Positions 1-8,245 of a stretch of DNA of 22,607 nt are shown one piece after another. The stretch's first letter is position 1. Each line of letters begins with the position of its first letter. Location of the stretch: the NCBI GenBank assembly GCA_021788685.1, contig JAJYKH010000006.1, positions 1 to 22,607 on the forward strand, read 5' to 3'. This DNA is from Deltaproteobacteria bacterium. Lineage in GTDB: Bacteria; Desulfobacterota; Desulfobulbia; Desulfobulbales; UBA5123. A model generated the notes under the pieces. The model was given only the letters and a program-made list of their open reading frames with translations, did not search any database and was not told where the DNA came from. The position numbers and the translations under genes are program-made.

Positions 1-2
1 GC

Positions 3-809
3 ACCCCGTTTTTCCTTCAATTCACTGGCGTCACCATCATTAATATTCTGCGCGACCGGGTGCTCCATATGCTGTTCGGCGCCACCCTGCTCCTCCTGTT
101 CCTGGTCCCTGCCTTCAGCCTCTTTTCGATGCGGCAGGTGCAGCCGCTCGCCATCACGCTTTCCCTTTCCACCATTTCACTGATCTTGTTGGTTGTTTCA
201 ATCCTCCTGGGCTGCTCCTCCATCTGGCGGGACGTCGAGCGCCGCTACACCGCATCGGTGCTCGGGCTGCCCATTCCACGCGGCTCCTATGTGGTGGGCA
301 AGTTCCTGGGGGTGGTTTCTTTTTTGTTTTTCTGCGGTTTGCTCCTGGGCACGGTGGCCAGCGGGGTCATTGTGATGGCAGGGGCCCAATACCCCTCCCA
401 GCAGCCGATCCTCTGGGCAAATTTCGCAAGCGCCGTTTTTTTCGATTGCTGCAAATACGCCCTCTTGACCGCCGTGGCGCTTCTGCTCTCCTCCCTCAGC
501 ACCTCTTTTTTCCTGCCAATCTTTGGCACCATAGCCACTTATCTGGCGGGCACGGCTTCCCAGGAGGTCATGGACTATATCGGCGGCGGCACGCAGGTGA
601 TTCCCGTGGCAAAGGCGACTCAATACCTCGCCCGCGGCGCGTACTACTTGCTTCCCAATCTTTCGGCATTTGACCTGAAGGTGTACGCCATCTACTCCCT
701 TCCCCTTTCTCTCACCGGCCTGATGTATACCTTCGGCTACTTTCTTGTCTATACCGCCATCTTGCTCTATCTGGCAGTTTGGGTGTTCCGGGGAAGGGAA
801 TTGACTTGA
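3..809 (+). CDS. ABC-2 type transporter permease, 5' end missing
   Basis: The reading frame is open to the left edge, so the true start lies outside the window; about 268 residues are visible. The product is an integral membrane protein with roughly six hydrophobic segments. Its first visible residues include IINILRDRVLHMLFG, the cytoplasmic stretch typically found just before the first membrane helices of ABC-2 export permeases. A second such cue, WRDVERRYTASVLGLPIPRG, matches the usual loop between helices 2 and 3 (E-R-x-x-G...LP-x-x-R). It would form the membrane channel for the ATPase encoded at 1697. Its stop codon overlaps the start of the next gene, so the two are translationally coupled. 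The substrate cannot be read from sequence; the position ahead of a glycan cluster suggests, but does not prove, an envelope substrate. Confidence 0.85.
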   Translation, partial: TPFFLQFTGVTIINILRDRVLHMLFGATLLLLFLVPAFSLFSMRQVQPLAITLSLSTISLILLVVSILLGCSSIWRDVERRYTASVLGLPIPRGSYVVGKFLGVVSFLFFCGLLLGTVASGVIVMAGAQYPSQQPILWANFASAVFFDCCKYALLTAVALLLSSLSTSFFLPIFGTIATYLAGTASQEVMDYIGGGTQVIPVAKATQYLARGAYYLLPNLSAFDLKVYAIYSLPLSLTGLMYTFGYFLVYTAILLYLAVWVFRGRELT

Positions 810-1657
810 AGCTCAAAGTGGTTTCATTTTTGCTCCTGCTCTCTTGTTACGCAGTGAGCACGGCTCTCATGGCCGACTACATGAGCCGGCGGCCGGTGGC
901 CGTCAAATTAGGTTATACGCCCAGCGCCAAAGTGCTGAAAATCATGAGTGGCGATCAGCGATACGCCATGGCGGAATGGGAGGTTCTCAAAGTCATTTTC
1001 TATTTCGGCTCTTTGGTTGAAAAATGGCAGAACCGGATTGCCATCCCTCCAGAATACTACAACATGTTCAAAACCATCGAAACCGCGAGCGAGCTCGATC
1101 CCTATAATATGGACGGCTATTACTTTGCCGAGGCGGCCTTCACCTGGGAGGTGGGACACGCTCAGGACGTGAACTATCTGCTCGATCGGGGCATGCGTTA
1201 TCGCACCTGGGATTACCTCTTGCCTTTTTTTGCCGGGTTCAATGCCTCTTATTTTCTCAAGAGCCCCCAACAGGCAGCGCCCTATTTCCAAAAAGCGGCG
1301 GAGCTCTCGGGGAATCCCCTGTTTACGAACTTGGCCGCCCGCTATTTCCAAGAGGCAGACCAGACCGAAGCTGCCATCCGTTTTCTGACCATGATGATCC
1401 GCCAAGCCCCTTCCAATAGGGAAAGGCAATTGTACCAAAGAAGGCTTGATGCCTTGCAGGCGATCCGAAGCCTTCAGGAGCGCATCACTGTTTTCCAGAA
1501 GAGATACGGCCGAAAGCCACGGTCTCTGCAAGAGCTCGTTGCCACGAAGCTTCTCCCCGGAATCCCCGCCGATCCTTATGGCGGGACATTTTACCTCGAC
1601 GGCCGAGGCAGGGTAAAAACCACAAGCAAAATGGCGCCGGTCAATAAATCGAAGTGA
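806..1657 (+). CDS. Membrane-anchored TPR-like protein of an ABC transporter operon
   Basis: A 283-residue protein. I chose the TTG at 806, which overlaps the permease stop as TTGA and sits about 6 bases after a purine-rich GGGAAGGGA site; an upstream TTG at 779 lies inside the permease gene. Residues 1-22 form a hydrophobic N-terminal segment (VVSFLLLLSCYAVSTALMA), either an uncleaved anchor or a signal peptide. The middle is helical with TPR-like spacing (ETASELDPYNMDGYYFAEAAF, then YFQKAAELSGNPLFTNLAA). The C-terminus carries the LPGIPADPYGGTFYLDGRGRV motif, a short beta-rich tail common on deltaproteobacterial TPR proteins. It lies between permease and ATPase genes, so it is probably an accessory subunit on the outer face of the membrane. 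The specific function is not recognised. Confidence 0.75.
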   Translation: MKLKVVSFLLLLSCYAVSTALMADYMSRRPVAVKLGYTPSAKVLKIMSGDQRYAMAEWEVLKVIFYFGSLVEKWQNRIAIPPEYYNMFKTIETASELDPYNMDGYYFAEAAFTWEVGHAQDVNYLLDRGMRYRTWDYLLPFFAGFNASYFLKSPQQAAPYFQKAAELSGNPLFTNLAARYFQEADQTEAAIRFLTMMIRQAPSNRERQLYQRRLDALQAIRSLQERITVFQKRYGRKPRSLQELVATKLLPGIPADPYGGTFYLDGRGRVKTTSKMAPVNKSK

Positions 1658-1696
1658 GAGCACCTTATACAGAGAAGCGGGACGGTCAGCCAGCCA

Positions 1697-2584
1697 ATGC
1701 CAGCGATAGAAATCCACAATCTCACCAAGGTCTTCACCGGAAAGAAGAGGGCCTCCCTTGTGGCCTTGCAGGAGCTCGACCTGTCGATTGAGAAGGGAGA
1801 GGTCTTCGGTTTCTTGGGTCCCAACGGCGCAGGAAAAAGTACGACCATCAATATCCTGACCGGACAACTCCGGGCCACCTCAGGAGCCGCCCGGATTTTC
1901 GGCATCTCGGTGGCCAGCCCCTCGGCACGCACAAACATCGGCTACCTACCAGAAAATCCGGCCTTTTATCATTTCATGACTGCCCGGGAGTACCTGCGCT
2001 TCGTCGGCCGGACCTTCCGAATGTCCCCCCAGGAGATTGACCGTGAAACCGAGCGGGTCCTGACCCTGCTCGACCTTACTGCAGCGGCTGACCGTCCGAT
2101 CAAAGGGTTCAGCAAGGGAATGACCCAGAGGCTGGGGCTGGCTCAAGCTCTGGTGCATGGCCCGGATCTCTACATCCTGGACGAGCCCATGAGCGGCCTT
2201 GATCCTATCGGCAGGGCATTGGCGAAAGACATCATTGTTTCCCTGAAAAAGGAAGGCAAGACAGTCTTTTTCAGCACCCATATTACTGCAGATGTGGAAG
2301 CGGTGTGCGATCGGGTCGGGATCATCGTCAAGGGACAACTGAGGGCCCTGGATGAGGTGGAGAACATCATGCGCGGAACGGAAAGCTATCTCCTCGAGAT
2401 AAGGAGCCCTCACGGGGATCTCGAAAGGAAGATAGTGGGCAAGGAGCAGCTCAGCACTATCATTCTCCAGGCCATCCGGCAGGAGTCGACGATCGAGCGC
2501 ATAGAACCGAAGCGAAAGAGCCTTGAGAAATTCTTCCTGGAGACTGTCAACAACTCCGATGCGACCAGTGGGCCAGCCCTATAA
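1697..2584 (+). CDS. ABC transporter ATP-binding protein
   Basis: A 295-residue nucleotide-binding subunit of an ABC-2 exporter. It has all the ATPase landmarks: Walker A GPNGAGKST at residues 41-49, a variant signature FSKGMTQRLGLAQAL starting near 138 (SKGM in place of the classical LSGGQ, usual for this subgroup), Walker B LYILDEP at 158-164, the D-loop SGLDP and the switch histidine in FFSTH at 195. The last ~70 residues form the extra C-terminal segment seen in the CcmA/NatA/GldA-like class. It would energise the permease at the left edge. The start is ATG 1697 with only a weak ribosome site. Its last 26 bases overlap the next gene. The transported substrate is unknown. Confidence 0.92.
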   Translation: MPAIEIHNLTKVFTGKKRASLVALQELDLSIEKGEVFGFLGPNGAGKSTTINILTGQLRATSGAARIFGISVASPSARTNIGYLPENPAFYHFMTAREYLRFVGRTFRMSPQEIDRETERVLTLLDLTAAADRPIKGFSKGMTQRLGLAQALVHGPDLYILDEPMSGLDPIGRALAKDIIVSLKKEGKTVFFSTHITADVEAVCDRVGIIVKGQLRALDEVENIMRGTESYLLEIRSPHGDLERKIVGKEQLSTIILQAIRQESTIERIEPKRKSLEKFFLETVNNSDATSGPAL

Positions 2585-4310
2585 AATCGCTTTCCTCCTT
2601 TTTCTCGTGCTCGGTATCTATTATCCTGCCATTTTCGGGGGCGTCAACTCCGTCGATGATTGGAGAATGCTTATTGGTCTTGATAATTGCAACCATTTTT
2701 CCTTGAAAGATCTCTTTTCGCCCACAACGACTTTCTATTACCGCCCGCTCCTGATGGCCTCCTTCTTTTTCGATAAATATGCATGGGGGCTGGAGCCGAG
2801 CTTCATGCATCTGGAAAACGTCATTCTTCATGCCGCAAACACCGTCCTTGTCTTCGCCATTGCCACAGCCATTTGCAAAAAATCTAACAAAGGCGCGCCA
2901 GCATTCCCTTTGCTTGCAGCAGTTATTTTTGCAATCCACCCGATCAACACCGAATCCGTCGACTGGATTTCTGGAAGGACCGATCTGCTCGGATCATTCT
3001 TCATCCTTGCGGCCACGCTGGCCCTTATCAAGGGGGTGGCCAAACAGCGCCTTTCCCTGGTCGGATTGGCTTCTTTCTTGACGCTGCTCGCCATCATATC
3101 AAAAGAAGTCATGCTCTTTTTCGTGCCGGCGGGATGTCTCCTCATCTATTGCTTGCCCTACATTGAAAATCACGCAATTCCCGGAAAACAAACAGGCAAG
3201 CTTCTCGTGCTCTATACCCTGCCTTTTCTAATCGGCATTCTGTGCTATATGATTTTCCGGTTAGCATTACATGGAGGCAATGATACCGGCTTCAGGTTTT
3301 TAGCCTATCAACTGCATCGAAATGGTATATATTTATTTAGCAATTCCCTAAAGGTTTTTGGCTTTTATACCAAGAAATTATTCATCCCGGTTCCTCTAAA
3401 TTTTTCTATCACAACCATCAATAATGGTTATATCTTTCTTGGGCTTTTGGCAGGCATTCTCATGTTTTTCTTAACAGTGAGAATCAAGAAGGGCACACCT
3501 GTTTCATTTTTTTTTATCATTGCGCTTTACCTCATAACCCCGGCAGTTATCATCGCCCTCATGAGCGTTGCCTGGACTCCGGTGGCAGAAAGGTATGTCT
3601 ACTTGCCCTCGGCCTTTTTTTCCATTGCCTTGGCTGGATTCTTTTTCTCGATCGTTCGGGACAAGAAAAGGATTCTTTCTGGTGTAATATTGGCAGGAAT
3701 TCTATTGGCCGCCGCGACGGTTACCGCCAAGCGCAATATTCTCTGGCAAAGCAATGAAGCCCTTTATCGGGATTCCCTTCGAAAATCTCCTGATTTCCTC
3801 AGTTTGCGAAACGAATTGGCAATCGCCTTGATCGAAAAAGGGGATGACTCGGCTGCGGAAGACCAGCTCGAAACCGCTATCCATCGCCAAGATCCGCACC
3901 GAAAAAATCCCCTTCTCTATATTAATCTCGCGCGAATAAAAGTGAAGGAGAAAAAATTTGCAGAGGCTCGTGGAATTCTGTTTGCGTCCATGGACTCACG
4001 GGAAAATGCCGATCCTGAGGTATTAAAGATGCTGGCCAGCGTGGATGAGGAGAGAATCCTCGCCGCCGACTACCCGGACGAAGAACGAGAGAAGGATATC
4101 CTCTCTGAGCTGATCACGACCTATGACGCAATTTATAAAAAAACCAAGAACCCCAAGGACTTATATAGGAATGGCCAATTATCCCTTGCTCTCGGCAATT
4201 CCCAAAAAGCCTTACAATATTTTACCCAGGCTTACCAAGAGGCACCGGCAGGAAGCTATTACAAAGGCCCAGCCCTGAAACTTTCCCAAAAACTCTCCGG
4301 GGCCCCATGA
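2559..4310 (+). CDS. TMTC-like GT-C glycosyltransferase with C-terminal TPR repeats
   Basis: A 583-residue polytopic membrane protein. An acidic pair follows helix 1 (NSVDDWRML, D33-D34), the position of the catalytic acidic residue in GT-C enzymes. Next come YYRPLLMASFFFDKY (60-74), HPINTESVDWISGRTDLL (127-144) and AERYVYLPS (343-351). These three are hallmark blocks of the TMTC/DUF1736 family of polyprenyl-phosphate-sugar-dependent transferases. About ten hydrophobic helices precede a soluble helical tail (about 400-583) with TPR-like pairs such as NGQLSLALGNSQKALQYFTQAY. Family knowledge predicts transfer of a sugar from a lipid-phosphate donor to protein or glycan at the outer face of the inner membrane. 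I chose ATG 2559; upstream TTG 2523 would lengthen the overlap with the ATPase. The next gene overlaps its stop by 4 bases and encodes a polyprenyl-phosphate-modifying enzyme, a plausible donor source. Confidence 0.82.
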   Translation: MRPVGQPYKIAFLLFLVLGIYYPAIFGGVNSVDDWRMLIGLDNCNHFSLKDLFSPTTTFYYRPLLMASFFFDKYAWGLEPSFMHLENVILHAANTVLVFAIATAICKKSNKGAPAFPLLAAVIFAIHPINTESVDWISGRTDLLGSFFILAATLALIKGVAKQRLSLVGLASFLTLLAIISKEVMLFFVPAGCLLIYCLPYIENHAIPGKQTGKLLVLYTLPFLIGILCYMIFRLALHGGNDTGFRFLAYQLHRNGIYLFSNSLKVFGFYTKKLFIPVPLNFSITTINNGYIFLGLLAGILMFFLTVRIKKGTPVSFFFIIALYLITPAVIIALMSVAWTPVAERYVYLPSAFFSIALAGFFFSIVRDKKRILSGVILAGILLAAATVTAKRNILWQSNEALYRDSLRKSPDFLSLRNELAIALIEKGDDSAAEDQLETAIHRQDPHRKNPLLYINLARIKVKEKKFAEARGILFASMDSRENADPEVLKMLASVDEERILAADYPDEEREKDILSELITTYDAIYKKTKNPKDLYRNGQLSLALGNSQKALQYFTQAYQEAPAGSYYKGPALKLSQKLSGAP

Positions 4311-5149
4311 CGGCTTACCTTAGGCTTCTTCGTCCCAAGCAATGGCTCAAAAACTTGATGCTGCTTTTCCCGCCGCTCTTTGGCGGGGTGCTCTTCACGC
4401 CGAGGGTCCTGCACAACCTTGCCATCCCCTTGCTGGCCTTCTGCCTGGCCTCCAGCGCCAACTACGCTATCAATGATGTGCTGGACGAGGAAAAGGATGC
4501 CTGTCACCCCACCAAAAAAAATCGCCCAATCCCCTCCGGCGCAATTCACATCCGAGCTGCTCTTTCGCTAGGCGTCTGTCTTTTCACCATGGCTGCGGTA
4601 TTGGGTTTTCTCGTTTCCCTGCCCTTTCTTTTTACTCTGCTGTGCTATCTGCTCCTTTCCTCTGTCTACAGCTTCAAGCTCAAGGACCTCCCCGTGGTGG
4701 ACATCTTCTGCGTCTCCGCTGGCTTTCTCTTGCGCCTGCAAGCCGGCGGCTTCGCTTTTCACACCCCTATCTCCGACTGGCTTTTTTTGAGCGTGTTTCT
4801 GCTCTCAATCTTCCTGAGCCTCGGGAAGCGCATAGCAGAAAAAAAGCTGCTCCAGCGGGACTACGCCCGCCACCGCCCAGTGCTGCAGGAGTATCCATTG
4901 GACTTTCTCCAGGGCACCATGTACATGACCGGCGGCACCGTGCTGGTCACCTATTCCCTTTATGTGATCGCACACCCAGGCATGCTCTATACCATTCCGC
5001 TCTGCTGCTTTGGGTTGTTTTGGTACGTTTTCAGAGTTGTGAAAGGTGAAAATGGCGACCCAACCGAGGCGTTGCTTCGCGACAAGGTGTTATTGGCCGT
5101 AAGTCTTCTGTGGTGGCTGACAATCAGTTATTCTCTTTATTATCGATAA
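4307..5149 (+). CDS. UbiA-family prenyltransferase, decaprenyl-phosphate phosphoribosyltransferase-like
   Basis: A 280-residue membrane protein with about eight or nine helices. The UbiA metal/diphosphate site is NDVLDEEKD (56-64), followed by KKNRPIPSG (70-78). The second conserved block is YSFKLKDLPVVDIF (121-134). The N-terminal RPKQWLKN (9-16) and the late GENGDPTEALLRDK block are more typical of the decaprenyl-phosphate phosphoribosyltransferase branch (mycobacterial Rv3806c-like) than of quinone or heme enzymes. By family knowledge it would join phosphoribose from PRPP to a polyprenyl phosphate. Placement between a GT-C transferase and a flippase fits lipid-linked sugar synthesis rather than quinone biosynthesis. 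The start overlaps the previous stop as ATGA and its stop overlaps the next start as TAATG, so all three should be co-translated. Substrate choice is inferred. Confidence 0.82.
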   Translation: MTAYLRLLRPKQWLKNLMLLFPPLFGGVLFTPRVLHNLAIPLLAFCLASSANYAINDVLDEEKDACHPTKKNRPIPSGAIHIRAALSLGVCLFTMAAVLGFLVSLPFLFTLLCYLLLSSVYSFKLKDLPVVDIFCVSAGFLLRLQAGGFAFHTPISDWLFLSVFLLSIFLSLGKRIAEKKLLQRDYARHRPVLQEYPLDFLQGTMYMTGGTVLVTYSLYVIAHPGMLYTIPLCCFGLFWYVFRVVKGENGDPTEALLRDKVLLAVSLLWWLTISYSLYYR

Positions 5150-6654
5150 TGAACCCTCCTCCGCTCTTGAACAACGCGCTCCTCACGCGAAACACCCTGA
5201 TCAACATTGTCGGCCAAAGTGTTCCTTTCGCTATCGCCATCTTTGCCATCCCGTTGATAATACAAAAAGCAGGGGCAGATCGTTTTGGGATTCTGACACT
5301 GATATGGTTGCTCGTCGGCTATTTCGGTCTATTTGATTTCGGACTGGGCCGTGCTGTGACCCAAAAAATGTCAAGTGCTCTAGCCGTTGGGGAAAATCGT
5401 GATATCCCGGAGATCCTTTCCTCTGCCCTTTGCCTCACCGCAACACTAGGCGTTGGCGCGGCCGTTTTACTCTTTTTCAGTTCCTCGGCGCTTGCGCAGA
5501 TACTGAAGATTCCCCATGAATTGCACGACGAAACTATTTTAGCGTTCGAGATTATGGCTTTTTCCTTGCCGGTAGTCCTCAGCACGACCTGCCTTCAGGG
5601 TTATTTTGAGGCAATGCAGCGCTTTGATATCATCAATTTAGTAAAGGCGATCCTTGGTAGCGTTACATTGGTGGCCCCCCTCTTAACCCTGCCATTTTCT
5701 CCTAGTCTTATTCCAATTGCGGTAGCATTGGTCCTTGGAAGAATTACGGTCTTTGTGGTATTTTTCTTCCTCTGCCGAAGGTCAATTCCTACCTTGCTTC
5801 ACGTGTCTAGGCCTCCCCTCTCTACCATTAAAGATCTGTTCAAGTTTGGTGGCTGGATGACTGTCAGCAACATTATTGGGCCTCTTATGGTTTATCTCGA
5901 TCGCTTCTTGATCGGCTCCATGATTTCCATGGCAGCAGTCGCTTATTATGCTACTCCTTACGAGGTCGTAACAAAAATTTCGATAATCCCGTTTTCTGTA
6001 GTTGGTGTGCTATTTCCCGCATTTGCAATGAGCTATTGCCAAGGAAATAATGATTACATGGTGCGCCTCCTCGACCGATGGCAACGCTATCTTTTTCTAG
6101 GGCTTTTTCCCATTGCCTTGGTCATAATAGCTTTCGCCCGCGAGGGGCTGAGACTCTGGGTTGGCAAGGAATTTGCCGTTAATAGCGCATTAACAATGCA
6201 ACTTCTTATGTTTGGCGTATTCATTAACAGCCTAGCCCTCATCCCGTATACCCTGATTCAGGCTGTTGGGCGCCCCGACCTGACTGCAAAGCTTCACCTT
6301 TTGGAACTGCCCCTTTATTTAGCACTACTGCTATGGCTTTTGAAACGGCATGGAATTGAAGGAGCGGCGCTTGCCTGGGTTTTAAGGATCATCCTTGACA
6401 CTGTTGCCCTATTTTATTTGATGAATAAAAAAATTCTCCCAGAGATGCGAGGAACTATAGAAAAATTAACCCTGGCCGTATTTGCATCATGCCTCCTTGC
6501 CTATTTGCCAACCTGCTCTTCCCAATTAATACTGAAAATTTTGTCCGCCAGCCTTGCTCTCGTGCTGTTCCTCTGGGGTGGCTGGTCTCTCCTCCTTAAG
6601 ACCGAGGAAAAACAAAAGGTAAGATGTTATTTAGCGGGTTCCAAGGCAGAATGA
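5149..6654 (+). CDS. Polysaccharide flippase, Wzx / MOP superfamily
   Basis: A 501-residue protein with about 12-14 hydrophobic helices. The N-terminus (NTLINIVGQSVPFAIAIFAI PLIIQKAGADRFGILTLIW, then GLFDFGLGRAVTQ) is the classic opening of Wzx/RfbX-type lipid-linked oligosaccharide flippases: a conserved helix 1, a GxxRFG loop, and the D-x-G-x-G-x-A helix 2. These proteins move undecaprenyl-PP-linked repeat units across the inner membrane. I chose ATG 5149, which overlaps the stop of the upstream gene by one base; a GTG at 5110 in the same frame would add 13 residues inside that gene. No polymerase (Wzy) or ligase gene is visible in the window, so the final fate of the flipped glycan is unknown. 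Confidence 0.9.
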   Translation: MNPPPLLNNALLTRNTLINIVGQSVPFAIAIFAIPLIIQKAGADRFGILTLIWLLVGYFGLFDFGLGRAVTQKMSSALAVGENRDIPEILSSALCLTATLGVGAAVLLFFSSSALAQILKIPHELHDETILAFEIMAFSLPVVLSTTCLQGYFEAMQRFDIINLVKAILGSVTLVAPLLTLPFSPSLIPIAVALVLGRITVFVVFFFLCRRSIPTLLHVSRPPLSTIKDLFKFGGWMTVSNIIGPLMVYLDRFLIGSMISMAAVAYYATPYEVVTKISIIPFSVVGVLFPAFAMSYCQGNNDYMVRLLDRWQRYLFLGLFPIALVIIAFAREGLRLWVGKEFAVNSALTMQLLMFGVFINSLALIPYTLIQAVGRPDLTAKLHLLELPLYLALLLWLLKRHGIEGAALAWVLRIILDTVALFYLMNKKILPEMRGTIEKLTLAVFASCLLAYLPTCSSQLILKILSASLALVLFLWGGWSLLLKTEEKQKVRCYLAGSKAE

Positions 6655-7334
6655 AAAACCTCCTTCGGAAAATTTTTTTCAAAATCAGGCGTATCTTATC
6701 AACAGAAAGTGTTCTCATTTTTCCAGAATCGAGGCTGGCTCATCGTTACTGCGTTGGCAAAGGCATTGAGATAGGTGGCTCTGCCCACAATCCCTTCGGC
6801 CTCGACACTCTTAATATCGATCGTTTTGATTCTACGAATACAAGTTTTAAAAGAGCCGAAAAACGCCTCTGCGGCAGATCTCTGCCAGTTGATATCGTGT
6901 CCGCAGGCGACTGCTTGCCCTTGGCTGATGAAAGCCAGGACTTCGTAGTGAATTCCCACGTGATCGAGCATTTCGCAGATCCAATCCGGACGCTTATGGA
7001 ATGGGACCGGGTCGTCAAGCCGATGGGCATTCTATTCATGATCGTCCCCCACAAGGAGAGAACCTTTGATGCCGTTAGGGAACGCACCACTCTCGCTCAC
7101 TTGATCGATGATTTCTACACCAACGCCAAAGGACCAGCCGAGGATGAGCATGGTCATTATCACGTGTGGATAACTGAGGATTTTTTAGAACTTATTAATT
7201 ATATGATATCCGAGCTAAAAATGGGGTGGATTTTACTCAAGGTCGAAGATAGAGATGATAAAGTTGGCAATGGTTTTTTAATCGTAATTAGAAAAATTAA
7301 AAGTAGAACAGATCGCTCGTTAACGAAAGTATAA
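6651..7334 (+). CDS. SAM-dependent class I methyltransferase
   Basis: A 227-residue soluble protein of the Methyltransf_11 type. Motif I is degenerate (GKGIEIGGSAHNPFG, residues 37-50) but retains the E-x-G-G cofactor loop. LNIDRFD gives the acidic end of strand 2. DCLPLADESQDFVVNSHVIEHFADP is the motif II/III region with the VIEH signature common in this group. RVVKPMGILFMIVPHKERTFD supplies the post-core strand. This subgroup often sits in O-antigen or capsule loci. The chosen ATG 6651 overlaps the flippase stop as ATGA and follows an AAGG; an in-frame ATG at 6624, also preceded by AAGG, would add nine residues. Toward its 3' end the gene becomes AT-rich. The acceptor is probably a sugar or nucleotide sugar, but nothing in the sequence identifies it. 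Confidence 0.82.
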   Translation: MKNLLRKIFFKIRRILSTESVLIFPESRLAHRYCVGKGIEIGGSAHNPFGLDTLNIDRFDSTNTSFKRAEKRLCGRSLPVDIVSAGDCLPLADESQDFVVNSHVIEHFADPIRTLMEWDRVVKPMGILFMIVPHKERTFDAVRERTTLAHLIDDFYTNAKGPAEDEHGHYHVWITEDFLELINYMISELKMGWILLKVEDRDDKVGNGFLIVIRKIKSRTDRSLTKV

Positions 7335-7349
7335 AATTACACTGTGAAA

Positions 7350-8231
7350 ATGGCTACCATGGTGCACCAAAAGGAAATCGCAGCAGTTGTGGTTTTATAT
7401 CATCCAGATGATACTGTTCTCAACAATATTAACACCTATATATATCAGGTAGATGTCATTTTTGTAATCGATAATACGGGATTGAAATTTACCAATGCGG
7501 ATTTAATATCAAAAATTAAAAATATGAAGAAAATTTTTTACATTCCCAATAACGAGAATCTCGGCATAGCCAAAGCATTAAATATCGGCGCAGCATATGC
7601 AATTAAGTCAGGATATAATTTCTTATTAACCATGGACCAAGATAGCAGGGCAACTCCAACGATGGTTGCCGATTTAATCAATTGTAGGGCAATGAGAGAC
7701 CATGCAACACTCGGCATACTCTCTCCATTCCATTCGACCATAGCCACCCCCACCCCCCCCATAGATCGCAAACATCAGCAGGTTTTAACTGCGTGGACAT
7801 CAGGAAGCCTCTTAAATCTTAAAGCCTACCGGAGAACGGGGCCATTCAACGAGTCGCTTTTTATTGATTTTGTGGATCACGAGTATTGCCTCCGCCTGAA
7901 TTTGGCAGGCTACAAGATATTCAAGGTGAATAAAGCAGTCCTGCATCACGAAATTGGCAACCAGAGGCGCCATAAATTATTATGGATTTCTCCGGTTTCA
8001 TCGAATCACTCTGCGCTTAGGCGCTACTACATAACCAGGAATCGTTTCTACCTTGCCTCTCGGTTCAAAAATGATTTTCCTTCTTTCTTTAGAAAGGACT
8101 TCGTCACCTTTCTGAAGGAATTAGTAGTCATTTTTCTTTTCGAGAGAAAAAAGATTGATAAATATAAGATGATCTTTTACGGATTCTGTGATTACAGAAA
8201 AGGAATATTGGGCAAATTTCAACAACAATAA
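7350..8231 (+). CDS. GT2 glycosyltransferase, rhamnosyltransferase-like
   Basis: A 293-residue GT-A fold enzyme. It opens with AAVVVLYHPDD and continues with VIDNTG, PNNENLGIAKALNIGA and LLTMDQDS (D96 and D98 as the metal/nucleotide-sugar motif). The MDQDS form is typical of the rhamnosyltransferase subgroup of GT2. WTSGSLLNL and FIDFVDHEYCLRL supply the acceptor and base-containing blocks. There is no membrane helix. ATG 7350 is chosen, but GTG 7344 and ATG 7359 are equally open because no clear ribosome site precedes any of them. Base use is strikingly AT-rich (for example 11 G+C in 60 bases at 7501-7560), unlike the flanking genes. It contains an eight-C run at 7753-7760. Confidence 0.85.
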   Translation: MATMVHQKEIAAVVVLYHPDDTVLNNINTYIYQVDVIFVIDNTGLKFTNADLISKIKNMKKIFYIPNNENLGIAKALNIGAAYAIKSGYNFLLTMDQDSRATPTMVADLINCRAMRDHATLGILSPFHSTIATPTPPIDRKHQQVLTAWTSGSLLNLKAYRRTGPFNESLFIDFVDHEYCLRLNLAGYKIFKVNKAVLHHEIGNQRRHKLLWISPVSSNHSALRRYYITRNRFYLASRFKNDFPSFFRKDFVTFLKELVVIFLFERKKIDKYKMIFYGFCDYRKGILGKFQQQ

Positions 8232-8245
8232 GCACATTGAAATCT

